The notes under the pieces are model-generated. The model was not told the DNA's origin. It did not search any database and worked only from the letters and a program-made list of their open reading frames with translations. A DNA stretch of 64,000 nt from Enoplolaimus lenunculus (taxonomy: Eukaryota; Nematoda; Enoplea; Enoplida; Thoracostomopsidae): contig JASANG010003380.1 of the NCBI GenBank assembly GCA_030248215.1, positions 237,501-301,500 of the forward strand, in the 5' to 3' direction. The stretch's first letter is position 1; the number at the start of each line of letters is the position of its first letter. The position numbers and the translations under genes are program-made. Shown piece after piece: positions 25,701 through 37,700 of this stretch.

Positions 25701-28700
25701 TTACAGGAACACATATGTAATACAAAAATACACAATACTGGCACACACCTGATTATAACCCGCAACATTCATGGCAGTTTTTAAAGATATTTCTGAGGTA
25801 GAAATGTATTCGGTAAATCTGGATGCACCAATTACTGTTTCTGACTCACGAAAAAACAATATAAGGCACTAGCAAACGAATTCTGGCAAAAACTGGAAAG
25901 TCGAACCCCTCCCTATCAAAAACTCAGGCATGGGTACCAACCAACAATGACCGATACGAGGTATATAAAACAAAAGCACACGCAACTAATGCAACCTATA
26001 ACCCACTCCCTCCCAACTAAACTGAAATTTGACTATATAATTCATTATATTATGTACACATACGTATATAACGCTAGCATCATTATACAGCTAGCACCCC
26101 GTCATATGGCAATTGACAGGCTGACACGGAAACCAGGAACATGCATATCCACAACCCATATACGTTCTCCAATAAAATATGTCTCTAAAACACTTTCTGC
26201 AACTCTCCTTTGGTGTATACAGTGCACTCGTGAGGTAGACGGCTGATTATACTAGCAAACACTTTCTCACAGCTGTTTAAACCATTACTGTGAATTGTTT
26301 CGTTCCCATTAAAAGCATTATTAGAGCTGAAATGAAATAATCGAACATAGCACTTTTTGAAAGGACCCCTTTAAATTTTCACCGTTTCGGTTGTAAATAC
26401 GCACGATGTAAATTTTATTGAAACAGCTTAAACATTTGAATGCAAAAATTGACTTCTGGACCGCTTTCATTTCTGTGATATATACTATGCCAATAAATGG
26501 AAGCGGCTGTGGTTTACAATTACTGGCTATATTCACGAACCTTAAACTCCGTCTTTGTTCCGTGGAAAGATAGTCGACATCAACGGTTATCGGCAAGGTG
26601 AAGTGTTCCATAGCGTAGGTTTCGTCGTAACAGATTGAAAGCTCTGTTGTGACCAAGACGCCTTGTCCGATGTGAGATGTATTCGTTGTAATGAGAGCCA
26701 TATTTTGCCGTCGTCGGATAATAGCTGTGTTCTGGATAATTTATGACTACGTTTAATACAGTACCACGTATGGCTTACTTTATGAATCACGATTGTCACA
26801 TAAATTGCAGTACATGTCTTTCAGTGAAGTCACAAACGCTATAATAAAGCGTTCACCTTGAACAAAATACAAGGCAACCACAGCCGTCCTTTGCACAGAG
26901 TTCCCTTAAATACTGTAATACTGTTTGAATTTAGAGACCTAAGTAAGAATTTTTTAGTGTCTGCTCACGTTCGTATACCTGCCATGTTTCCCAAATCACA
27001 CCTAAAATGGCCAGATAGGGTACATCAACCTTTAAATTTCGGGTCATTCCCTCCTTAAAAACACACACAATTCACAATTACCTCAAACTATATGTAGTAC
27101 CTATTTCACAAACACCTTGGAACCGTTAATAGCCTCCTATTCATTAAAAATTCTAAGACCGCTAAAACCAGCAAAAGCAAGATAAACTAAAAACAACACT
27201 TTGGGATTTGATATATATTGGTAGCAATCCCAATCTTAAACCTAGGTGATCATGCTACGTACCTACCTAACAATAACAACCATAATAAAAATTTGTAAAC
27301 ATCACACTGTTATTAGTGCCAAACAAAGCCACAAAAGCAACGAGTGAACTCTGAACAGTGAAACTTAGATAAACATTGCACGTCTTGTCAGTGCCATGCG
27401 AAGACACAACCACGAACTTTGAACTGTGAAAATTCTTATTGTTAGAAATGAACAGTTTTGAAAATTTACGTATACACAAAAATTCTGAGAAAGATAACAA
27501 TAGTAAACAAGTAAGTTCTGCGAAAAGCGGCATTGCTAAGAGAAATTTGCGCTAGGAACCGAACATAAACAATCGAAATACCTGGTACCAAAACCTTAAA
27601 ATATTTTACGAAAATCTAGAAACTAAAAGTTAGCAAAATTTTAACCAAAATCTTTTGTTAAAAAGGCTGCATGTTCTGACCGAAACATCAGTTTCAATAT
27701 TTTTCTGGTTTGTTTTACAATTAGATTTTTGGTGGTTGCATTGCTTGAGGAAAGTTTCTTCAGAACTGTAAGTTGGTATATTTTTCAGCATACCTAAAGT
27801 TGACGTTTTGAATTCATGTAGCGTTTTAAATGGAAACTAAATAGAATGAATAATCAACCATTGAGGCTTGAAATTCTCTCCTCGCCCACCCACCCGCCCA
27901 CTGTAGCAACATCTAAACGTCAAACCTGTAGGTACGCGTTTGACAGTATAACTTATGTGCCAGCCCCATCACTTATTCTACAATTAAGGCAGACAAATGT
28001 GCTTTCCTGTCCGCTTTTTATCGCAGTATACACCTTCAATTATACTTCGTACTAGGGTGTTCGTCTCAATTTATATACATGTAGCGTTATTGGTTGCTAA
28101 GGAAAGACCCGTTAAAACGGAAAAATTTAATACGGAAAGTTTTTTCAGCCCGCTTCGCCAAAAGTGTCTTCTGCTCCCACCGTCCCTCCCGCTTGGTCTT
28201 TCAAAAGTTCGCAATGTATGCATAACAATCGTTTGGCGACAAAAATATAAGCTTAAATAGGTTCTGACTAACGCCAAATGTTCTACACAAGGCTTAACCG
28301 CAACTAACTTAATGGAAATTTCAAACCCTCCTTTTTGGTTGAGTGTGCCAAACGTTTAAATTTACAAAAGCAATGTGCATAAGTTGTACAAAATTAAACA
28401 ATATAAAACATAAAAGTGCATATATTCGTACATACTGATAAGAGCACAATACACGTATTTAGACAAATATAGCTCTATCAAGCTCGATTAAGCACAAAAC
28501 AGCACAAATTTGGTCCCCCACAATAGACTCGGGTAAGCATTAAACAGCCCAAATTTGGTCCCCCCACAATAAAAGCAACTTTCTTAGCAACGACATAAGT
28601 AGGTTCTTCTAAATTGGGGTAATTTCGGCGTTGGGGTTTAACATGTACGTCAGCTGAACGTGTGGATGGTGCATTATATGAAACAGCGAATGCTGTAATA

Positions 28701-31700
28701 GTATTAGGGATGTATCGAAACCAAAATTTTGCCGACACCGATTTTTTTATTTTGAAATTTTGCCGATGCCGAACCGATGCCGATTACAACTTTAGTACAC
28801 CACGCTTCAGTAAACGGATGCGATAAACACAAACACGCAAGAGATATAACAGTTGGCTTGACCAGACACATTGATATGCGCCCAGAAATGAAATTGAGAG
28901 CATCCCAGCTGGCTGTTATGTACAAGAATTATCAGCAATGAATCGGTAGTTTTTTTGCAGTGTTGATGCCACTCCGCACGAAAAGTACTGATTATGAGCG
29001 ATGCCGACTAATCGACACATCCCTACTTAATAATCGTGCGCATAAATTTTAATTGTATCCAATGATCGCACAACAAAAAATATTCATAAATTTTGCAGAT
29101 TTAAGGTTCTAAATATGCAGAATTTATAACCAAATCACGAAGGGTACTGTCAGTAGCAAGCATCTTTTAAAAGAATTTATTGGTAGACGGTTCGTAAATT
29201 TATCTGTTTATTAAAGATCACACAATTACATGTTCTTTGTGCTTTAGTGGTGTTTTTGCCTTTTAGTTCAAAAGGTCTGAAGTCCCGGTTAATCCTTCCT
29301 AACACGGACCAGTCAAAGGACAACCTTGGCGGAAATTGTGTAATGTAAGGATGTAAAACATCCTTCTCCGTTATGTCCACATACAATATAATGCGGTGCA
29401 CTGTATGTATGGTGCAAACTTTGTTTAACTTACTGATACACAGTTGATAAACATGGCATAACAAGACCGACACACGACACTGACTACAAACACCACAGCA
29501 ATCCAACGAATAACCGAAATTCAGCGTTGAGCGCAAGCTTGGGTTAGCAGGGTGCAACCGGAATTCCGGTTCCGATTTGAATTCCGATTCAAAACGAGTT
29601 CCGCACAAAATTTCTAATTCCGATTCCGATTAGAATTCCGGTATAAATGTGCTGTTCCGACCCCGATTCCGGTATAATCAAGTTCCGTTTTGCACCCTGT
29701 GGGTTAGGCTTGGCACTGATTTTACGTTTTTTCTCTTATCGTAGCTAACTAGCTATCGCATTGTATTATCTGGATAGACATGTCGACATATAGTCGATTA
29801 CAAAAGCAATTGGAGGAGCAGGCATATAGCGCAGTGTTGGAGCATTCGCTTATGGCTCAGCAGGCATCTCCGCTCAGGGAATGGTGAGGTTTGAAAATCA
29901 GCACATTTATTCTCTTCGATTTGCTTTATTTCTGTATAAAATTTTGAGATCTATAATTACAGCAGTTCGTAAGTTTGAAAGACTATAACTAACTGGTGAT
30001 AGGTGCCATATGCATTATGAGAATATGGGCCCAGGAAATAGTGAGGTTCGAAATTCAGCACATTATTTCGTTTGATATACTCTACCTCTGAGCCAACTCT
30101 GAAAACTGCAATTGCAGTTGTTCCTTATGTTGAAAACATCTCGCTAACTGGTGATAGGTGTTATAATGCATTTGAGAATACGGGTCAAGTATTTTGCAGA
30201 CTGATGGCAAACGCCTAGCGCCGTGCATACAGCACGTAGAACAAAGGTGCAAAATGGAACTGAACTATACCGGAATCGGATGTGCAAATTTATATCGGAA
30301 TCGTAATTAGAATCGAGTCGCAGGCCTACCCCTATCTCCTTTTGACTGCACTAACTAGCTATCGTATTACTACAGCAGTTGTAAACACTGCTCATAACTT
30401 GAGGCCTACCCCTAAAACTACTCATCACGAGCAGCACGCGAAGGGGAACTGGTTTGTACCGGAATCGGAACTGGATTGTACCGGAATCGGAACAGTGAAT
30501 TTATACCGCAAACGGAATCGAATTAGAAATTGTGACTGTACGAATAATTTTTATTAACAAGCATAATATTGATTTGGATGTCTGTTGGCTGGCATCCGTT
30601 CTCAAAAACGTCGCCTTAACAAACTGGCAGCCATTGAGTGGTTCTGTAAAGCTAATCTACAATCAATTACTGATAAGTTAACTTATCGAAAACAATTTAA
30701 CAGATAAATGATGCCGAATTTTTATGCAACATATCGAAAAAATAAAATGAAAACAATTGGAGCGGAATTGTAACCGGAATTGGTCTAAAAATTGCGCTTG
30801 CACCCTGCCTAGGCTAAAACCACTCGCCACCCATGCCCTCAAAAGAAACTATATACAGTCACACTAGCTATGAATGCTAGTACAAGCACACATCAGAGAC
30901 ATCAGAGAGCCCGTATTCTTAAATGCGTGTAGGACTTATTACCAGTTGGTGACAGGTCTTGTAACTTTCGAACCAGAGGATGGTGAGGTTTGAAATTCAG
31001 CACATTTTTTGGAGTTAAGATTGAAGTATACTAAATCCGTGTTTTTATCATGCTTAAGTGTTTTAATAAGTATACTAAATCCGTTTTTGCCATACCCCGT
31101 TTGGTATACCCAAAAACGTGGTATACCTAAAGAGGTGTTTAACTACTGGAACCCAAAAATAAATTTTAATGTCCTGTGTAAATGTGCTGAACTTCAATCA
31201 TTCTTTCATTTGACCCGTTTCCCATTCTGACAGGTCTATAAAGAGTAGGCTTTTGTTCTGGGCTACGTTTCTTGCTTAGGTTTAGGCTTGGCTTAGGAAT
31301 ATGATTAATCTACTGTTATGGTCTAAAAGTAACATAGCCCTTTCGATCGATCAATTACAACTTCATCTGTAATAACGAAATATTTACCAGTGCTGATCCA
31401 TATGATAGGCATCGACACTTGTAGTCAATTTATAACGCTTTAGAACAAAACACATAATCGACAGATGTTTCGCTCGTAATTTGTGCAATTAAAAACAGGA
31501 CTAACAGCATTATAATAACGTAAATGAAACTCGAAGAACGAAAAAATTCAAAACATTTAGAAACAACCAAACTTTAGTTCGGTTTACTGTTTATATATTA
31601 GATTACTTGATGCTGGTGCCTGGCACTGTCGTACTATCCCGCAAAGTTCTTCGAAATTTTAAAATAAAGCTAAATTTAGCTAAACAAGAGAATAAACCTT

Positions 31701-34700
31701 TACTCCACTGATAAAAGAAATCTCTAACAGCAATAACAAATCATGCGCCGACGCCGTAAAACAAATATTTTAAAGCGATAAGAAATACACGCGCAGACGC
31801 CATACTTTTCTCGGAACTTTGCTGATAAGGAGTATGTATGTTCGTATTTATGCATGCATTTAGATATATATAAATATATTAATATATAAATACATATTAT
31901 ATATGTATACGTGAAATGTTCCCAGAAATAAATCATGAAAACTTTCAAGCTACCAGCCATCACCAAATAGTGGTACTCGGTATACAAATTTTAGAGTATG
32001 TATCAATGTTATGTCAATCTACTACAAATTCCGAGCAACATCCCTACTTCGCGTAAACGAAATTTCACCGCAGAATTTCAGATTAATAGATATCGCACTT
32101 CGGTTATATTAACATCTATAATTAACTGAACAAGTTTTCTTACATGTAAATAACATCTATCATCAGTTAGTGATAGATTTTCAAACTGACGAACCTCCGC
32201 AATGAAGGCTCTCAAAATTGACGCACAAGTATGACAAATCAAATGCAAAAAATTTGCTAAATTTTGAATTCCACCATACACTGGTTTGAAAGTTACAAGA
32301 CCTATCACCAACTGTGATTGGTGCTACACACATTTGAGGTAGCTGAGCATAGACTCTCTGGTAATAGATACTAAACATTTGTCAATCCTTCTAAAAAATA
32401 TAAAAATCCTCCTGCTACAGCTACACCAAATAATTTGACTTCTAACACAATGAAAACTACTAATATAGACCACAAGATGTAAAAACTATACTTAAATTTC
32501 TTTGCATATTCGATCTCTGTGTTACGCCTATCAGCAGTTAGTTGTAGTTTTTTAAACAAAAAAGCTGTGACAAGTACTAATCTAGAAACAGGAATTAAGT
32601 CGAATTTTAACTTAAGTCACAACTTTTCATCAGTTTAGTAGTTATCAGCGCGAATTGCCGTTTGCTTAAATAAATACTTGCGAAGTGTTTGCTAATTTTG
32701 AGCTACAAAAGCAACCTTAGTCGCAGACTACTTAAGTTATGTTTCTGCAACCCTCCATTGAGGCAAACTAATTAAATTTTAAAATGTTCCGAATTTGTCG
32801 TTTTAATGCTTGCCAGTTCATAATTCCAAGGTGTATCACTAATTGGTGATAATACTGTACATGTTTGGCAATACAGGCCCAAAACTGAATCAAATTTTGG
32901 AAGTAAGGAAAATAACTGGATTGCGGAAGCAATGCTTAACATTAAAAACCGAATTTTCAACTGTGTGTTAAACACCCATCAGCAGTTATATGTCGTTTTT
33001 TCAAAGAAAGAGCTTCGACGAATGCTAATCACATACAAAAAAGTAGACTCAAAAACGTGCTGTATTTGTAACTTTAGCGTTCGGCGGTTCTGAATTTCAA
33101 GGTCTGTTACTAGTTTTGTGATTGATAAATGCTGTATATTTTACCATACAGACTCAAAGCTGAACCAAAATTAGCTATAAAAGGTAATGGTTGGATTGTA
33201 AAAGCAAGGCTAAAGAATATAGGGTGTACCCGATTCATTTGGAAAGGGTGGCTTATAGGGTCGAGCCGATCACTCTGATACCTGTAAAAAATTATTTTTC
33301 TAGAAATTTGCATAAGGAGCAGTTACCGGTGAGTAGTATCCATTAAATTTTACCTCATCAGTTAGTTCACGTAATGACTTGACAATGCAGACACAGACTG
33401 GAGGCATTATAACGCTCAGGTGTAGCCTGTTACTTTTAAGGGTTCGCTTTTTTCTGTACTAGTGCAAATGCAACCTTTACTATTTGTAACGTTTAGCGTT
33501 TAGGCTTGAGCTAATCAAAGCTTTAAACGTAGCAGGCTGACTAAAAGACTCGCAGTAGATGACACATTAAATTTACTAAAGTAACAAGAATTAAACTTAA
33601 AACAATGTAAACTTTGTGTTTGTTTTTTCTGATTGTACCTGCAACAAAAATAGAATTAACAGTCGTGTACAACTATTAGTCTCCAAGAAAACCCCTCTGG
33701 GAATAGCTACTTACGACTGTCCCTGGGGGGTATTACTACTCAAATGGCTGCAGCGTCTTGCATCAGCCGGCATATATAATTTGAAAAAACGAACTATGAT
33801 TGGTGACAGCTATAAACTTAGTACAAATTTGTTGCTGATTAAGCTGCCTGTTTTGTTTGTTTCAGATATGTTTGGGAGCACATGGACATGGGTTATGTGC
33901 AAGGAATGTGTGATCTTGCAGCGCCATTGTTGGTTGTGTTTGATAACGGTATGTGTATTATTAGCTTGTAATTAATAATTTCTGCCACTTTAAGTTACAA
34001 ACGAATAAATAAGCAAAAATGTTCGGTATCCGTCCGCGACGCTGTTACAATACCTGGCTTCGGTATCGACTACGGGCCTGTTTATGGCAAACAGCCCAAG
34101 TTGCCAGCACACACACACAAGCTTTTTGGCATCAATGTACCTCACGCACCCATAATTAAAATTTTATTGGTGTGCCAGCGATGTTGTCGATTTTGCAATA
34201 TCTGTGATGGATTGAAAAAAAGTCGTGTAATATTCTGTTTTAAGTAAGGTGTAACTGTTTCAGTTTTGTGGATTTATACGCAATTTAGTTTTGCTTATTG
34301 TCCGAGACTGTGATTTTTTTCTGGTTTCATTTTGAAGATTTGGTTTTCATATAGGGCTATGATTTGGTGAGACATTCATTTAGGTGGTAATAACGCTATA
34401 AATGTGTAAGATTATTCTTTGTTTTATTTTTGTTTTTTAATTTGAAGTATTGTTTGTTTGATGGTATATTATTTTGTTGCAGAAGTGCTAACTTATAGCT
34501 GCTTTTGTGAACTAATGAAACGTATGGCAGCGAACTTTCCTCATGGTGGAGCGATGGATGGTCATTTGGCTAATATGAGATCACTCATTCAGGTACTGCT
34601 TTTTGGTTTCGGTTTCGATGAAACGTTATGGTGTTTTAAAATTAGTTTCAGAAATTAGGTTTACATGGTTGTTGGAACTGCAATAGATCGGATTCTGAAA

Positions 34701-37700
34701 TGATGCGCTTTTTGTTCTGGAAAACGGTTTTTTGAACCGTAACAATAAAATTTTGAGCTAAGTCTGTTTCATAGTTTTTATTTTTTGACCATTTTTAAAT
34801 TAAAATATTTCACAAATACGTTTCAATCAGTTTTCATTAATTTTGCAGGTGTTTGATCCAGAATTGTTCGAGTTAATGCAGAAGAACGGTGACTATACAC
34901 ATTTCTATTTTTGCTATCGATGGTTTTTGTTGGATTTCAAACGAGGTATGTCCAGTTTTGTTACTGTGTTTTTGTGTGGAGTCAGTGCAATTTTTTTGAA
35001 TACTTCCATTGAATTTGTCAACAATCTCGCAAAAAACAGTTTTATGACTCAGTTTTGAAAATATTGTTCTCTGATTTAACCATTGAGCTTTAATATTTCT
35101 CAGCAGAGTTTGTCGTTTGTAACCTTAATAACATGTTTGGCTGTTTTCGCCTATAACATAATTGTAACAACGGTAAAGTATTTACGGTCGGCACTCCAAG
35201 GAACGCCTTCCAATACTGCCGGTTACCTAAGCACACAACTAATCAACCCTTAGTTAATTCCCCAAAATTCACAAGTAGCTGACACGCTTATCCAAAAATT
35301 CTCAACTTGAACACGCAACCCACAGTAAGGTTATAACTACTTTAGAAATAAACACGTTACCCGAAGGCAAATTAGAATACTCGGATGTCGGTCAGGACTA
35401 TCACACCAGAGCTCACAGTATATTCGCTAGGCCGCGATGCGGCTCAACTATTATATTCGCAGAAAATCGGTCTCAGACCTTTAGGTCCGTAAAACTCAGG
35501 CTCAACAGCCACAATAAAACACAAGTTACGTCCGCTATACCGTGAAAATCGTAAAAATTAAGCCGGCAGCACTTTGCTGCAAAACTATCGACTGAGTCCC
35601 AAACAGCGAGCTCTAAACTAACTCCAGCACTCCAGCAGCACTTGGCTGCAAAGCCAGAACTGACACACTTTGAGCTTGAAACCACCACTTTTATACTCAT
35701 AATTTGAAAGGTTACCTAAATTCAAAAAATTCGAATAAATTGTTAAAAATATTACAGGAATTCAGAAAAGACAACGTTTCAGGATTTCTAAACTTTAATT
35801 TTACTTCAAATTGGCAGAAAAACTTGTTTTGTCTTAAAATCTAAGTTTTTATAACCTTTTCTGAACTTAAAATTTTAGAGAAATTCGCAGAAATTTTGAT
35901 GTTTAGACTCAAATTTAAATTTTCAAAACAAAATTTAAACTAAAAGTCCCAAAGTTTCAACAAAAAGTGATGTGTTGTTTTAAAACTCGAAATTAAAACA
36001 AATTAAGTTCCAGATTGTTCCTCTATATTCTTCCGAAGGGGGTAAACTTTAAGTTCAATTTTCACAGAAATAGAAAATGGAGCATCCAAAGTAAACCAAT
36101 AGTTTTAAATTTCCGTTATTCGAATTCTTTTCTCTTTACCCGTCATCTCAACTTCATCTCGCACGACCGTATTAAACTATACATTGGGCTCAAAGCAGTT
36201 CATTAAAATCAATGCAAACTAAAAGGACTACCGTCATTGCATATGTATTCTATGCTATACATATTCTACATGTGCAAACACGTGCTCACTGTATCATCCT
36301 ACGCCGAGATATAAAACAATGTATTAGCCGCATTGTGCAAATATTTTCGTGCATTGCACACAAAAAAACAAAACAGAACCAACACCCAACAACAACAACA
36401 ACAGTGATACATGTTTCAAAAATAAACCACAAAAATAAGTAAAAGGGGGTAGATACACTATGCATGATTATCCCCTTCATAACACTCTCACCACCTAATT
36501 TACAACGAGCTCCTGCGAGTCAATTAATAGATCTTTATAAAATTGTCTAGTCGTCCACCTAAAATGCTATTAACCAACCCGCTTTCTGTTACAAACCAAA
36601 TTATAAACTTGTAAGCAAAATTTTCCAAACAAAACTGATCCATGCTTACAAGGAACTTCAGATGCAAAGTTATCCAAATAATCACCGGGCCTTAAGTTTT
36701 GGAGAATAAAAAAATTTTGCGGATACCTGTTGAGGTGGAACGTCAACTTCTTTACATATTTCAGTTCAATGTGTTAAATATTTCTAATTACAATAAAACA
36801 AATCTTAGACAAAAATTCAAAATTGGTAGTAATTGTCTTGTTGCAAACTACATTAACTCATAACAGTCACAAAATACATGGTTTACAAATTCCAAAGAAA
36901 CTAAGGCCAAATAGGCAATTAACAAACTAAGATCTCCGTAATCAGGAAGTGTTTTGAGGCATACCAAAGGTCATGAACACTATCTAGTAATTATCGGCTC
37001 AGAAATACCAAGGTTCGTATTCAGTATTTTAAGGTGTATAATAAAACTCATAAACACTTGTTTGATGCAAGGTCCCGTTGACGACTAAGGTACAAGATCC
37101 AAAGTAACTAAGATTGTATTTTCAGTTCTACTCTAATTTTTGTTAAAAACTAGGGTTCCCGTTTCAGAGATTTGCAACAGTTCAGAGCTATGATTACTAC
37201 GTTATGCAACTTTTTAGAATCATCCAAGATTGTTGCTTGCAAAATGTATGGTTGGGACTATCCAAGTAATTTTTGATCGACTCAGTTAAATTCTGTTTCA
37301 TTAAGTTATGAAATACAATTTGCTGACTCATGTAGTAATTATTTGTGGGTACTAAACCACTAAAACTCAGGAATCACATGATTCAACTTATATGCTAGGC
37401 TTGGCTCAACTGACATAATTATTGCAAGAACTAGTGTAATCGAAGCGTAAAACATAGTCAGCTGTAATTCCATAAATTTCGAGTTATCGAGTTGGGGTGT
37501 GTAATGGTTAGCACTCCGACAAAATTTGCGAAACTTGCTCGTTTATTCAGTTAAAAGAACTAAGTCTCGGTGGGACCTCCAAATGTAACAACGGTACAGT
37601 ATAGAGGGTCGGCACTCCAAGGAACGCCTTCCAATACTGCCGGTTACCTAAATTCAAAGAATTCGAATAAATTGTTAAAAATATTACAGGAATTCAGAAA

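Larger units (their letters stand above)
21044..33865 (+). other. 12.8-kb SGSM intron acting as repeat sink
   Basis: The intron separates the arginine-finger exon from the glutamine-finger exon. It contains the mariner-like element at 21533, hAT-like MITEs at 22841, 23391, 28705, 29548 and 30246, tandem repeats at 24.2-25.0 kb, a long inverted pair (23905 and 31045), scattered CCCGTATTCT repeats, and a TTAGGC element near 31235-31340. Between these I see only AT-rich unassigned DNA. One weak minus-strand frame is listed separately at 26321-26701. Confidence 0.8.

Noticed and set aside
29177-29608. 143-codon minus-strand frame
   Set aside because: Its first part is the GGAATC-type MITE at 29548-29699. 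The rest has no recognisable domain and no homologue known to me.
37490-37581. A tRNA-Gln gene
   Set aside because: The anticodon arm and acceptor stem cannot be formed, and the position next to the LTR explains the 3' part as a primer-binding site.
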